A stretch of 64,000 nucleotides of DNA from Toxotes chatareus. Its lineage: Eukaryota > Chordata > Actinopteri > Toxotidae. The stretch is taken from contig JAFBJY010001503.1 in the NCBI GenBank assembly GCA_016801885.1, forward strand, positions 62,001 through 126,000, given 5' to 3'. Under the pieces are notes generated by a model. That model was not told where the DNA came from, ran no database searches, and was given only the letters and a program-made list of their open reading frames with translations. Position 1 is the stretch's first letter. Every line of letters begins with the position of its first letter. This document shows positions 57,801 through 63,972 of this stretch, one piece after another. Position numbers and translations under genes: made by a program.

Positions 57801-59879
57801 TCAGCTCCTTCTTCACAAAAGTGACAATGTTCTCCTCCAGCAGCTGGAACAGAAAACTATATGAATGACACAATCAAAGTAAAACCATGGAGCCAAACAT
57901 CAGATCCATGTTGGACACACTGACAATCCACTGGTCTAAAAAGTGCAGCATGGAGATTATTGTCAACACAACAGATGTTAAAGCAGTTGTTGTCCATGTA
58001 CAGACCATAAATATGGAGTCCAGGTGTGTTTGATGCTGCTGGGCAGACTGAGCACTGGGAACCTCTGAGCTCTCCTGGTCCACTCTGTGGAGGAATCATG
58101 AAGAATTAGCTCACATTATGTTTGCAGCATCTGTGAGCGTTTTATGCTTTGTACACAAACAACAGCTGCTTTTATGTTCTGTGGTGACTGTCCTGATTAA
58201 AGCAAACACTACTGTGCTGTGACATTCTCAATGAGAGGAAACAAGCAATCAATTCTGTACCTCATGACCTAGAGTCATCACAACAAGTCCACCTTTTAAA
58301 TGATGAGTTTTAAGGACTCACACTCGGTTTGACAGAAGTCTCACCTCTGCTACAGGACACTAACACAAACACTGGAACTGGATAGGTGCTGAGTTACAGG
58401 GAGTTTTAGTTCTGATCTGAATGACACATATAAGAACATAAGAAGTGCTTTTGTTCAAAAGAGAAATGTCAACTTTGCCACTAAAGCCTGTGTTTCATCC
58501 TGATCATGTTCATATACTGTGTCATTCATGAAGCCTGGAAACAAAACACAATCACTTCATCTTTCATAGAAGACCAGTTATAAAAGCTGCAGAGAGGGTC
58601 ACTGGATGCAGCCTTCCAACCATGGACTCCATCTACACCGAAGCTGCAGGCATAAAGCACAGAGCATCTTGAAAGACAAACACCATCCAGCTCGTGCTTT
58701 GTTTCAATGGGTGGACTCAGGCTACAACCTGAGGCATCGCAGGCCGGTGAGCATCAGTGCCCACAGAGCCCGCCTCCACAACAGCTTCTTCCCAGCCACT
58801 GTCAGAACAGTGGCACAGGACATTAAGGAGGGAAGAAGCTACTACATAGCATAACCCTGACAACGTGCAAAAAACCATGTCAAAAAACAATCTGGTATTA
58901 CTATGTGCAATATGTCTTTATATTCACCATGTGAAACAATTCAGAAATATTCTAAAAAAATTGCAATATCACCATGTGCAATATGCCTGTTAAGATCACC
59001 ATGTGAAACATCACATACAGGAAGTGACAGTGTGCCTATATTAGGCACCTAATTTTCTTAAGAATCTTCCAGTATTTTAAGTGCACTATCTTGCTCCTCT
59101 TTTGTATTATTTATTTCTTGGTTATTTTATTTTATTTCTTATTTTACTGTATTATTTAAACCTTAAGCTTGACTCTGGGGAGGGATGCACAAGAATTCCT
59201 ATGCACATGTACTGCAGTGTATCTGTGCAAATGGCAAATAAAACTCTATTCTATTCTATTATACAGGGCAGCTGTCTGATACATTTTAAACTCAGCTGCA
59301 GCTCACTTCTTTGCAGCAGAGGGAGGCTGTCCTTTGAAATTAATGAGGCCACCCTTTGACCTGTCACTCTTCATGGACACACAGCTGGGCTCAGGTACAT
59401 GGAGGTCCGGTCTCTGATGGATCCTGGTGGATACAGAGATTAAGACCATCAGGGACATGGGGACATGGACAACATATCTATTATTCATACAATGTTCTCA
59501 TAGTAAAGAAGAAAGCATTTAGTCAGTTGCAGCTCACTTCTTTGCAGCAGAGGGAGGCTGTCCTTTAAAATTAATGAGACCACCCTTTGACCTGTCACTC
59601 TTTATGGACACACAGCTGGGCTCAGGTCCATGTTCAGGTCCAGGTCCAGCAGAGTCTGGTGTGTGCTGCTGCTCTGGCCTTCAACACAACACACACAGAG
59701 CTTTGAGTGTGAATAATGATGGTGCAGTGATGTGAGTGCTGAGCTCTGACATGGAGAAGAGTCATGGACAGTTAGAGATCCTCATCTCACCTCTGAGCTT
59801 TGGTCTGGATCTCATGGTCCCCACACAGACTGCTTTTAGGGGGAGGGGCTCCCTCCTCTCTGTCCTCACACTGATTCAT
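39648..59879 (-). CDS. Fish-type NLR receptor, FISNA-NACHT-LRR-B30.2 (NLRC3/NLRP12-like), split gene
   Basis: Joined - strand exons: 59791-59879, 59538-59678, 58006-58084, 57615-57843, 55646-57449, 52371-52544, 45231-45404, 41663-41836, 41202-41375, 40327-40373, 39648-40198. Every donor begins GT, every acceptor ends AG and all phases agree; the product would be about 1211 residues. Domain order: N-terminal linker 1-103, FISNA-type region about 104-260, NACHT with Walker A GVAGIGKT (277-284) and Walker B LFIFDGLDE (349-357), NACHT helical part to about 780, LRRs 781-1012, B30.2/PRY-SPRY to the end. Family members are cytosolic, presumed pattern sensors; the ligand is unknown. Two compensating one-base shifts (about 56815 and 55905) put some 300 codons in another frame, so this copy is a recent pseudogene or carries consensus errors. 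A LINE, a Tc1 element, a hAT element and a SINE sit in its introns. Confidence 0.88.
40327..40373 (-). CDS. NLR 47-bp linker exon between LRRs and B30.2
   Basis: Acceptor CCTTTCAG and donor GTAAGTGT bracket 47 bases coding RVEPGGVRCLRPGLRK, the characteristic bridge between the last LRR and PRY in fish NLR-B30.2 proteins. It enters in phase with the AG left by the LRR exon and leaves one T that joins AT of the next exon to give Tyr. Confidence 0.85.
41202..41375 (-). CDS. NLR LRR exon 4 (last), 174 bp
   Basis: Acceptor GTCTGCAG, donor GTATGGAG. Encodes LSGCLITEESCASLASALSS...LRELDLSYNHPGDSGVKLLSAGL...LDTLR, two ribonuclease-inhibitor-type LRRs. It differs from the other three LRR exons (SNPSHLRELDLSYN instead of SQSSSLRHLDLSNN), as is usual for the last LRR of this family. 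The frame runs on past the donor for 50 codons, but that part is intron. Confidence 0.88.
41663..41836 (-). CDS. NLR LRR exon 3, 174 bp
   Basis: Acceptor CTTCAG, donor GTAAGGAT. Encodes the LSSCNLSERSCEALSS...LRHLDLNNNDLQDSG-type repeat with LLCAGL (Cys in place of the Ser in LLSAGL of the other copies). Length and phase equal the other LRR exons; reads through without stops. Confidence 0.87.
41850..41955. repeat. Intron segment shared by tandem LRR units
   Basis: GAGGAAACAAT...AAGAAAAAGTCAAATAACATTTG and following bases match 45411-45480 and 52551-52620, which lie beside the other LRR exons. Shows that exon and intron were duplicated together. Confidence 0.85.
41956..43760 (-). mobile_element. 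LINE (L2/CR1-like), antisense fragment in the NLR intron, i.e. same strand as the gene
   Basis: On the - strand: a Met/Phe-rich decayed 5' part (about 43760-43200), RT motif remnants (SSAFNTIIPSKL near 43160), motif C with FTDD instead of FADD (42950-42961), CGDNNLLLNTSKTKEL, and a 3' UTR ending with AATAAAGTTGAATCTAATC at 41956-41975. Same kind of element as the LINE at 1-2030. Several frameshifts; inactive. The paralogous intron at 52735 lacks it. Confidence 0.85.
42268..42340 (+). repeat. G-rich tract in the LINE 3' UTR
   Basis: More than six G runs of 4-8 bases within about 75 bases on the + strand, so the C-rich strand is the LINE sense strand. It meets the pattern for a G-quadruplex on the + strand. 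Confidence 0.7.
43794..44143. mobile_element. Tc1/mariner-type MITE, 350 bp
   Basis: Terminal inverted repeats: left CAGTCAAGGCCGTAATGATT followed by TGGACAG, right CTGTCCAAATACTT then AAGGTCTTGACTG, flanked on both sides by TA. No coding capacity. A second copy in the duplicated intron at 52766-53544 carries an extra insertion. Confidence 0.75.
44217..44435 (+). mobile_element. tRNA-derived teleost SINE, degenerate
   Basis: Begins GGGCAGCTGTGTCTCAGCAGG with TAGAG (tRNA-like A box), later has GTCCTTAGGCTAAA, CCTTGTATGGTAGCTGGCTG, CATCAGTGTGTGTGAATGGG and ends TATATAAACGCAGCCATTTACC. This order is that of a common fish SINE; the B box is not recognisable. Confidence 0.65.
44436..45230. other. 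Intron sequence, shared in part with the other LRR units
   Basis: No gene. About 44835-45230 is the upstream half of the duplicated LRR unit: TCTCATTTCATC...TTTAGGTTGAAATCTT, AAAAAAGCATAA...GTTTGTGTATCTCA and GGGCCTCTCTAAAGTCAGCA recur at 54840-55216 and (part) 52160-52370. Confidence 0.75.
45231..45404 (-). CDS. NLR LRR exon 2, 174 bp
   Basis: Acceptor CCTCTTCAG, donor GTCAGATC. Encodes LSSCNLSERSCEALSSVL, LRHLDLSNNDLQDSG and VKLLSAGLKSPH. Nearly identical base for base to the exon at 52371-52544, as are both flanks, so the two arose by a recent tandem duplication. Confidence 0.88.
45680..45955 (-). mobile_element. LINE 3' fragment, - orientation
   Basis: Starts within the intron unit just after GGAGACAT. 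TTCAGTTCGATTTTATTTGT followed by ATAGCAC and CAATCAAAATTGTTTCAAAGCA is the reverse complement of a LINE 3' end (CTTTGAAACAATTTTGATTG ... AAATAAAATCGAACTGAA). Extent to the right is uncertain. Confidence 0.55.
45787..45812. repeat. 26-bp perfect palindrome
   Basis: ATGTGTCTGCACA followed immediately by its exact reverse complement, with no spacer. Found in the intron between LRR exons 1 and 2, inside or next to a LINE fragment. Confidence 0.8.
46062..47453. mobile_element. Non-autonomous hAT element with 8-bp target duplication
   Basis: Starts TAGGGCTGGGCGATAT and ends ATATCGCCCAGCCCTA, perfect terminal inverted repeats. Flanked by the 8-base direct duplication CTTGCACC at 46054-46061 and 47454-47461, the hAT signature. 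Subterminal regions are rich in ATATCGATAT motifs. No transposase frame; the interior is occupied by a LINE fragment. Confidence 0.92.
46250..47122 (+). mobile_element. Bipartite LINE (5' endonuclease part joined to 3' tail) nested in the hAT element
   Basis: A frame at 46328-47098 encodes an N-terminal region and an APE-type endonuclease: IIMGNVRSLANKMDEL, MCFTETWL, GGGLAILVNNRW, VAVYVPP and the start of the ISCDF motif. At about 47073-47080 the ORF stops in mid-motif and continues directly into the LINE 3' end AATTTCCCTACGGGAATTAA...AAAGTT, with a (TTTCTGA)n tail. All of RT is missing. The left boundary is estimated. Confidence 0.8.
47462..48060. other. Unassigned intron sequence
   Basis: No gene or known repeat recognised. 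It lies between the hAT element and the first recognisable part of the next LINE and may include that LINE's 5' UTR. Confidence 0.4.
49949..51086 (+). mobile_element. Tc1/mariner-like element with broken transposase, 3' end lost
   Basis: Begins at a TA with the terminal motif CACTACTCACAGTAAGTTAG. The transposase starts at 50263 with a helix-turn-helix (VACELGVSQSVISRL), then TPRHHRERLQWARDR, VLFTDECR (first catalytic Asp region), WRRRGATVWAG, MDDNAPPH (second Asp) and SDLNPIEHVWDQLRQR with the final acidic residue, ending VALVEEWS. Frames change at about 50484, 50560 and 50870. The right terminal repeat is absent: LINE sequence resumes directly at about 51087. Confidence 0.85.
51855..51889. 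repeat. CT microsatellite in the LINE 3' UTR
   Basis: C-rich start followed by (CT)n of about 15 units. Confidence 0.9.
52371..52544 (-). CDS. NLR LRR exon 1, 174 bp
   Basis: Acceptor CCTCTTCAG, donor GTCAGATC. Its first base completes the Leu codon begun by CT at the end of the NACHT exon. Encodes LSSCNLSERSCEALSSVL, LRHLDLSNNDLQDSG and VKLLSAGLKSPH. Both introns around it are copies of those around the exon at 45231-45404. Confidence 0.88.
52766..53544. mobile_element. Second copy of the Tc1-type MITE, interrupted by a LINE fragment
   Basis: Same terminal repeats and TA flanks as 43794-44143, with homologous interior (for example TTAAAATATAATAATGGATA and TTGGCTCTTTACTGTAGGAT). About 430 bases of LINE sequence separate its two halves at 52941-53368. 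Confidence 0.75.
52941..53368 (+). mobile_element. LINE 3' fragment inserted in the MITE
   Basis: Starts in the ORF2 C-terminus (RPYGRSFIPSAIRLYSSTI then stop at about 53035), followed by a 3' UTR ending AATTTCCCCGCTGTGGGATC and a TTATCTTATTTTATCTTA tail. The sister MITE at 43794-44143 is uninterrupted at this point. Confidence 0.8.
53630..54823 (+). mobile_element. Tc1-like transposon, complete ends, dead transposase
   Basis: Left end CACAGCCTGGCGAAAAAAAA and right end TTTTTTTTGGCCAGGCAGTG are inverted repeats, flanked by TA at 53628-53629 and 54824-54825. The transposase frame starts near 53790 and shows SPFEKGQIIGMHQAEKTS, TRTVQRIIKNW-like DNA binding, KRLQFAREH (about 54210), QDDNARIH (about 54520-54545) and PDLNPVENL. 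It contains several stops and frame changes. It lies in the intron between the NACHT exon and LRR exon 1. Confidence 0.92.
54826..55221. repeat. Third copy of the duplicated LRR-intron unit
   Basis: Matches 44870-45235 in order (TCCATTCATCTG, TTAGGTTGAAATCTTA, AAAAAAGCATAAGTGAG, ATGGGCCTCTCTAAA, CATTTCAAATAAACTGGAAC) and reaches the donor side of a lost LRR exon (ATCTGACCTGA) at 55211-55221, where a LINE cuts it. Confidence 0.85.
55222..55554 (+). mobile_element. LINE 3' UTR fragment cutting an LRR exon relic
   Basis: AT-rich 3' UTR ending TTTCCCTACGAGGATTAATA, AAAGTTA and the tail TTCTGATTCTGATTCTGA, the same type as the tail at 47083-47122. It sits exactly between CCTGA and GTTTCCAGGGTACAG, which are contiguous (CCTGAGAGTCTCCAGGGTAC) in the intact LRR exons. 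Confidence 0.8.
55555..55576 (-). pseudogene. Relic of a fifth LRR exon
   Basis: The 3' terminal bases of an LRR exon (TCCACTCTGTACCCTGGAAAC on -, compare TCCACACTGTACCCTGGAGAC in intact copies) survive next to the LINE. Beyond about 55576 homology ends, so most of the exon was deleted. It would have been the first LRR after the NACHT exon. Confidence 0.65.
55646..57449 (-). CDS. NLR main exon: FISNA end and NACHT ATPase, with two frameshifts
   Basis: Acceptor TTCATTCAG at 57450-57458, donor GTAAGTG at 55639-55645. Frame 1 (to about 56815) encodes VCQRKLKSTLKKKFQCVFEG, LNQIYTELYITEG, Walker A GVAGIGKT, FPFTFREL and Walker B LFIFDGLDECRLPL. Frame 2 (about 56815-55905) continues RLWITTRPAAANQIPPGCVD, VTEVRGFTDPQKEEYFRKRF, HIMCHIPVFCWI, LFYESDLTECGID-like and FVHLSLQEFLAALHV. 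Frame 1 resumes with EQIQQSLSSGHLSTDGLSPA to NKAL. Total length 1804 keeps the correct exit phase, so one base was gained near 56815 and one lost near 55905. NACHT drives ATP-dependent oligomerisation in this family. Confidence 0.88.
57615..57843 (-). CDS. NLR exon: start of the FISNA region
   Basis: Acceptor CTGTTCCAG, donor GTAAGAGG. Encodes LLEENIVTFVKKELKKIQKV, NPDYPECSESQ, a very acidic stretch (ENEEVLDSEDEEQ) and RRSSREAFVKITVNVLRRMK with QEELADCLHS. This block precedes NACHT in fish NLRs and defines the fish-specific NACHT-associated region. It leaves one base that joins GA of the next exon as Arg. Confidence 0.88.
58006..58084 (-). CDS. NLR N-terminal linker exon 3, 79 bp
   Basis: Acceptor CCTCCACAG; donor GTCTGTAC, a weaker GT donor. 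Encodes VDQESSEVPSAQSAQQ and HQTHLDSIFM, typical of the N-terminal linker of these fish NLRs. It ends in phase 0 and joins LLEEN of the next exon. Confidence 0.82.
58085..58560. other. Intron, no features
   Basis: Clean sequence without long frames or recognised repeats. Confidence 0.5.
58565..59265 (+). mobile_element. LINE 3' fragment in the NLR intron
   Basis: The ORF2 C-terminal block (ILKDKHHPARALFQWVDSG, RHRRPVSISAHRARLHNSFFP, ending RSYYIA at 58854) is followed by a 3' UTR with repeated CACCATGTGCAATATG/GTGAAACA words, AATAAAACTC and a (CTATT)n tail at 59244-59262. 5' truncated. Confidence 0.82.
59307..59404 (-). CDS. Duplicate of NLR linker exon 2 (possibly unused)
   Basis: Near-identical copy of the second half of exon 59538-59678, 231 bases away: encodes PEPSCVSMKSDRSKGG and LINFKGQPPSAAK with the same donor GTGAGC. 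It keeps Met where the other copy has Ile. The 5' side of the exon is not duplicated; a possible acceptor is CCACCAG near 59430. Whether it is spliced in, as an alternative or extra exon, cannot be told. Confidence 0.55.
59538..59678 (-). CDS. NLR N-terminal linker exon 2, 141 bp
   Basis: Acceptor GTGTTGAAG, donor GTGAGCTG. Encodes RPEQQHTPDSAGPGPEHGPE, PSCVSIKSDRSKGG and LINFKGQPPSAAK, a Pro-rich linker typical of the family. Starts with the G that completes AGG from exon 1 and ends with AA that takes A from exon 3 (Lys), so phases agree. Confidence 0.8.
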
Positions 59880-59928
59880 GATGCTGAATTCACATCCACA
59901 TCAGCTCATACACACTTTCTACCTTCAT
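59791..59928 (-). CDS. NLR start exon (5' UTR 59880-59928, coding 59791-59879)
   Basis: Acceptor TTCTCTCCAG ends at 59929. The chosen ATG at 59879 gives MNQCEDREEGAPPPKSSLCG and DHEIQTKAQR, the standard N-terminus of this fish NLR group, then donor GTGAGATG. An upstream ATG at 59928 starts a 12-codon ORF (MKVESVYELMWM) that stops at 59890, before the main start, so it is a possible translation-damping uORF. Confidence 0.78.
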
Positions 59929-59936
59929 CTGGAGAG

Positions 59937-61159
59937 AAAACACAAATCATTCATCTGCACATCAACTGAAATCATCCTCTCCATCATTTGTCCTGTAGAA
60001 ATATCAGCTGCTCCTCCACTGATTGGCTCGTCTTTTCCTCTTTCATATCTTTCACACATGATTCAGAGACAGCCATTTCCATTCACTGACACACAGATGG
60101 ACTGAGATCCACTGATTTTATCTGACAATCTGTTTGTCTGCAGTGTTTCTGTAGAAAATGACTTGATGAAACAAGCTGCAGGTGATTATTCCACACAAAA
60201 GAACTGAGACTCAGTTCATTTTTCCTCAATATTATTCCAGGGGCCCTTTTAGTTGGGGCCCTGGCACTTCCTCCTTTTTTTTCTAATAGAAAAGTCTGAA
60301 CTATATGACCAAACAACAAACCAAAACCAAACCAAATAATACAGCTAACAGCAAACAGCAAAACAGCAGAGACACAGATAGACATTAATAAAAAACAGCA
60401 AATATGTCCTGACAGACAGTTTTTCTGTTTGTACTGTGACCAGCCACAGAGATATAATCACCTATCAGAGCTGCTGAGATGCTTTATCATGAGAGTATTT
60501 ATGGATTTGGGTCTTTATCATCTAATTCATCAGATAGAGTTTGTCCTGATAGGACCAGGAGGCCTCTGACTCTGTGGATGGAGTGTTAAGTGTCTCTCTG
60601 AAAATCACATAGAGCCTGAAAAACCCTGTCAGTCCCTCTGAGCTCAGTCCCGTAGAGTTGATCTAATGACAGAGAAAGTCAGAGCTGTTCTCCAGCCGCT
60701 GTCCGGTCGAGCTCAGACCGCATTTAGCAGCTCAGACTGCGGGAGAGCAGCGGCTCAGGTCCGCCTCCTCCACAGGCTGATTCAGGCAGGAAAAGCTGCC
60801 TTCAGTCAGCAGTAAGTAGAGCCACAGACTAACAAAGGCTCCGTGTTCAGCTGCTGACCATCAGCTCACTCTGCTTCTACTCTGACTCCACCGCTTCTAC
60901 TGCAAATATCCACACAACATGGCGGATAATGAATGAATGAAGATACACAAACCGCAGCGTCTCTGCGCGCCGCCATGTATGAATCACGACGCTCTTCCTG
61001 CCCCATCCCGACTTTACAGTGACAACTCAGAGTCTACACAACTAAACACCACAGCCCAGTATAAAAACAAAACAGGACAGCATCCAAGAAACTCGAGCAT
61101 CAGATAATTCAGGTAACTACAGTGTTGCCGAGTAAAACATTAAAAGTGCTGACATTTAC
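59937..61159. other. First intron of the NLR gene
   Basis: No coding features. 60640-61020 is richer in G, C and CpG than its surroundings (for example GCTGTCCGGTCGAGCTCAGA and CTGCGCGCCGCCATG), like a CpG-island-type promoter region; it could be an alternative promoter. Confidence 0.45.
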
Positions 61160-61196
61160 CTTAAGACAGAGAAAATCATCTGCGCGCAAGCTTCGG
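61160..61196 (-). other. Putative noncoding first exon of the NLR gene
   Basis: On - the sequence ...GCGCGCAGATGATTTTCTC and TGTCTTAAG is followed by donor GTAAATGTC, upstream of the acceptor at 59929. The position directly downstream of an IRF-type site supports transcription starting here. Exon 5' limit unknown. Confidence 0.4.
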
Positions 61197-61217
61197 TCAA
61201 AGTGAAAGTAAACTTTC
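61197..61217 (-). promoter_or_regulatory. Putative IRF/ISRE-like promoter element
   Basis: TCAAAGTGAAAGTAAACTTTC on +. AAAGTGAAAG resembles the IRF-binding PRDI/ISRE core (GAAANNGAAA) and GAAAGTAAACTTTC is itself an imperfect palindrome. Interferon control would suit an immune receptor; that is inference. Confidence 0.4.
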
Positions 61218-61224
61218 AGCAACC

Positions 61225-61330
61225 GTGGAGTAGTGATGCGAATTCGGACTCTTTTCAGAGAGCCGGTTCTTATGGCTCGGCTCACTAAGAAGAGCCGACT
61301 TTTTCCCCTCCAAGTCTCTCCACAGATTTT
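61225..61330. repeat. GAGCCG-rich inverted-repeat segment, probable transposon end
   Basis: GTAGTGATGCGAATTCGGAC then AGAGAGCCGGTTCTTATGG, CTCGGCTC and AAGAAGAGCCGACT: several direct and inverted copies of AGCCG. This style is known from non-autonomous hAT ends in fish. The partner end was not found. Confidence 0.4.
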
Positions 61331-62150
61331 TCTGTTTTTGTGGCTGCTTAAATGAATTTATTACTAAAATAATGTAAAATTTTACATAAAATGAATTACT
61401 AATGCACATTATGTCCAATGTTTATTATTATTATTATTGTTGTTGTTATTATTATTAATTATTATTATTAAAATTATTTATAAGGCTTACTATACTCAAC
61501 ATGGAAAAGAGTGCTAGAAAACAAATTACAAAAACAAATCTCCATCTTAATTTGACAAAAAGATCCAATCTCTGATTGAAAATATTTGTAAATTTTTAAC
61601 TACAGTGAAACACCACAGAGAAGCTTAGAGAATCACACAAGAAAATATAAACGAAAACGTGTAAAACAAAATAAAAAAATCAAAATGCCTCAGATTTGAG
61701 GGGTTGATCCTGTGTGTGATGTGTCTGTAACCCCCCCCCCCCCCCTCCTGCTCAGTGCGGACACAGACGCCACCACACAAAATGTAGCTGATCAGTCACT
61801 TGCAGCTTGAACAGAAAAATGTCTCATGTCTCTTGTCTGCTGATGTCAAAGCAGATGAGGACTGCATCAATGTCAGGGTAGGACAGAGATAACACATTGC
61901 GATAGTTCCTTTGTTACTCAGCCAGTGTTTGTGGGTCTGGTGGACCCGCAGCATTTTTGGGTTTTTAATTCAACACAATCAAACAATTTTATGTTAAAAT
62001 ACTCAATAGATGTTTACTTCATCTCAATTACAAGCAATATAAACAGCATATATGGTTATTTGCCCTTTACCTTTGTTAGATCACATTTATTAATTAAAGT
62101 GCTGCTCATTTTTGTTTGTTTTTAATAGAATGTAATGAAAAAGAAAAATC
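61331..62150. other. Intergenic, simple repeats
   Basis: A (TTA)n tract at about 61424-61470 and a C run at 61731-61746. No genes recognised. Confidence 0.6.
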
Positions 62151-62249
62151 CAGTGGAGGTTTTTGGCACGGTCGATTTTGGCTCTGATGCAGCCGCGCCT
62201 CTCTGTCTGCAGTCACTACTCTGTCTCCAGTATTGTCCCACCCACAGCA

Positions 62250-62377
62250 CCATCTGATTGGTTACAAGCAGAGCTGATTGGCAGTGCAGTGAAAGCTGTG
62301 CATGCACAGTGCTCACACACACGGCAGAGAGGAGAAAAAGTTTTGCCGAGTGAAGCTCCGGAGCGCAGGTTTTGAAG
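62250..62377 (+). promoter_or_regulatory. Putative promoter and noncoding first exon of a + strand gene
   Basis: Two ATTGG motifs (inverted CCAAT boxes) at about 62257-62261 and 62277-62281, no TATA box, then a GC-richer stretch and the strong donor GAAG|GTAAGTTA with its exon end at 62377. Lies about 1 kb head-to-head with the NLR start region. Confidence 0.5.
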
Positions 62378-62428
62378 GTAAGTTAAGGCAGCAGACTCTC
62401 CCGAAATTGTAATAAACATCCCAGTCCT

Positions 62429-62999
62429 CTATAACTCACAACTACTAGTAACGTTACTGAGCCCAATAATGTTATATAAACAGAGCAGCAGCTCTGCTCG
62501 CTCGCAGTCCCTCCAGACGTGTCTGTTAATCACTGGAAACAAGGTTGATGATAATATCGATATAGAAATAGTTCATGATAGTAGAAGTATGTGTGTGTGG
62601 GTGAGAGAGTAAAAACCTAATGAACTCACTTAAGTCCAGTTCTGCTGCAGTGAATCATGTTGAGGTGAGGGCTGATTAGCTTTTAGCATAATGTTAGCCC
62701 ACCGGTCCGCTCTCTCCTCCTCTGGCTCCAGACACTCAGCAGACTGTAGCAATGGGGAGAATGTGTGTTATGGTAGAGAATAGTGTGTGTTTGTGTGGAA
62801 GCTACATGAGAAACTCTACAACTCACGACTACTAATGTTACTGTGAGGCCCAATACGTTAGCTGCAGCTGTCTGTTCCTATGATAAACACTGATTATTAA
62901 AGTGAAGATGCTGTAGCCTGTTTAGTGTTTTTAACGGTTTAATCACTTGAAACAAGGTGCTGATAACATTGATAGGGAAATAGTGATAATAGTAAGAAC

Positions 63000-63033
<34 letters not shown>

Positions 63034-63082
63034 TAAAATTTAGTTTTATTGCAGGGAAGCACGTTGAGGGGATCGCTGGAGA

Positions 63083-63121
<39 letters not shown>

Positions 63122-63140
63122 GCCACATGAGAAGCTGCAG
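62429..63140. repeat. Diverged tandem duplication in the intron
   Basis: Blocks of the first half recur in order in the second: CTATAACTCACAACTACTAG / CTACAACTCACGACTACTAA, GAGCCCAATAATGTTA / GAGGCCCAATACGTTA, TTAATCACTGGAAACAAGG / TTAATCACTTGAAACAAGG, TCGATATAGAAATAGTTCAT / TTGATAGGGAAATAGTGATA. Offset is about 390-415 bases. (GA)n at 63014-63032 and (GT)n at 63086-63119 lie in the second half. Confidence 0.75.
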
Positions 63141-63425
63141 AAACGGACAGCAAAGCACCGTCTGTCTGAGAGAAAACTGTAGGGCAATAATGGCTGTTTA
63201 ACTACCAAGTTATTTTACTTTACCTTTCTCTGTGCTGATTGATCCCAAGCAGCAGAACATGACATATTGTTAGATGAAGTGTGTCCTGAAGCTGCCTGTG
63301 ATAGTTTCTGTGATAGTTTCCTGTAGAGAGGATGTTGCTGTTCAAGACTTCTGACAAGACAGCTGCATCATAAAGCCTTTATGAACTGCACAACTCTCTC
63401 TCTTTTTTTCAAACCCTCATTGCAG

Positions 63426-63560
63426 ATGGACAGACTTAAGTCTTCAGTGAAGTCTCTGAAGTTTATGAGAGCAAGAGAGGCCGTCTCACTGGAGAGCACG
63501 CTGAACAACACTGCTTTTAACACCACAGTCTGGTGCTGCTCAGTTGGTACTACTAATTGA
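63426..63560 (+). CDS. Possible first coding exon or 44-residue ORF, unrecognised
   Basis: A pyrimidine tract and TCATTGCAG directly precede ATG at 63426. The frame reads MDRLKSSVKSLKFMRAREAV, SLESTLNNTAFNTTVW and CCSVGTTN then TGA. Either this is a complete short ORF or the exon ends at the GT at 63547 (GTACTA) and continues outside the window. The basic N-terminal half and strong acceptor make a coding exon plausible. I do not recognise the protein. Confidence 0.4.
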   Translation: MDRLKSSVKSLKFMRAREAVSLESTLNNTAFNTTVWCCSVGTTN

Positions 63561-63835
63561 TCTGAGAGTCACATTTCTGTGCCAACTTTATTTAACTTTG
63601 TTTTATTCACTTCAGGAAGCTATTTATTTATTTATTTATATAAATTTTCAGTTAACTTTATAAGAGATGCTGATGACCCAGGGACCTCCCTGCACTTTTT
63701 GTTACAATTTTAAAACAAAGATGTCTATTGTCTAAGATAAAAAAAAACCTTTAACATGTTGCAAATCTGAAAAGCTGTTTAATAAACATATGCTTAAAAG
63801 CATTTAAATGAAGTTAAGTGACTTTGTATTATTCA
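63561..63835. other. Unassigned sequence
   Basis: AT-rich with a (TTTA)n tract near 63625-63640. No gene seen. Confidence 0.5.
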
Positions 63836-63972
63836 AAATTTTGATGCCAGTATTTTCACTTTTACTGCAAATGAATATCGGCTCCATATATCAGTTATCG
63901 GCCTATTTGACTACTAATAATCGGTATCGGTATCTGCCCTGCAAAATCCATATCGGTCTATCTCTAGTTATT
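63836..63972. mobile_element. hAT-like transposon end (ATCGG-rich)
   Basis: ATATCGGCTCC, TCAGTTATCGGCC, AATCGGTATCGGTATC and CCATATCGGTCTATCTCTAG: repeated TATCGG words with a terminal CTCTAG-type end, typical of non-autonomous hAT elements in fish. The other end is not visible here. Confidence 0.5.

Noticed and set aside
62163..62375. 70-codon + strand frame next to the CCAAT boxes
   Set aside because: Overlaps the promoter and noncoding exon and shows no protein family features; ends beside a strong donor.
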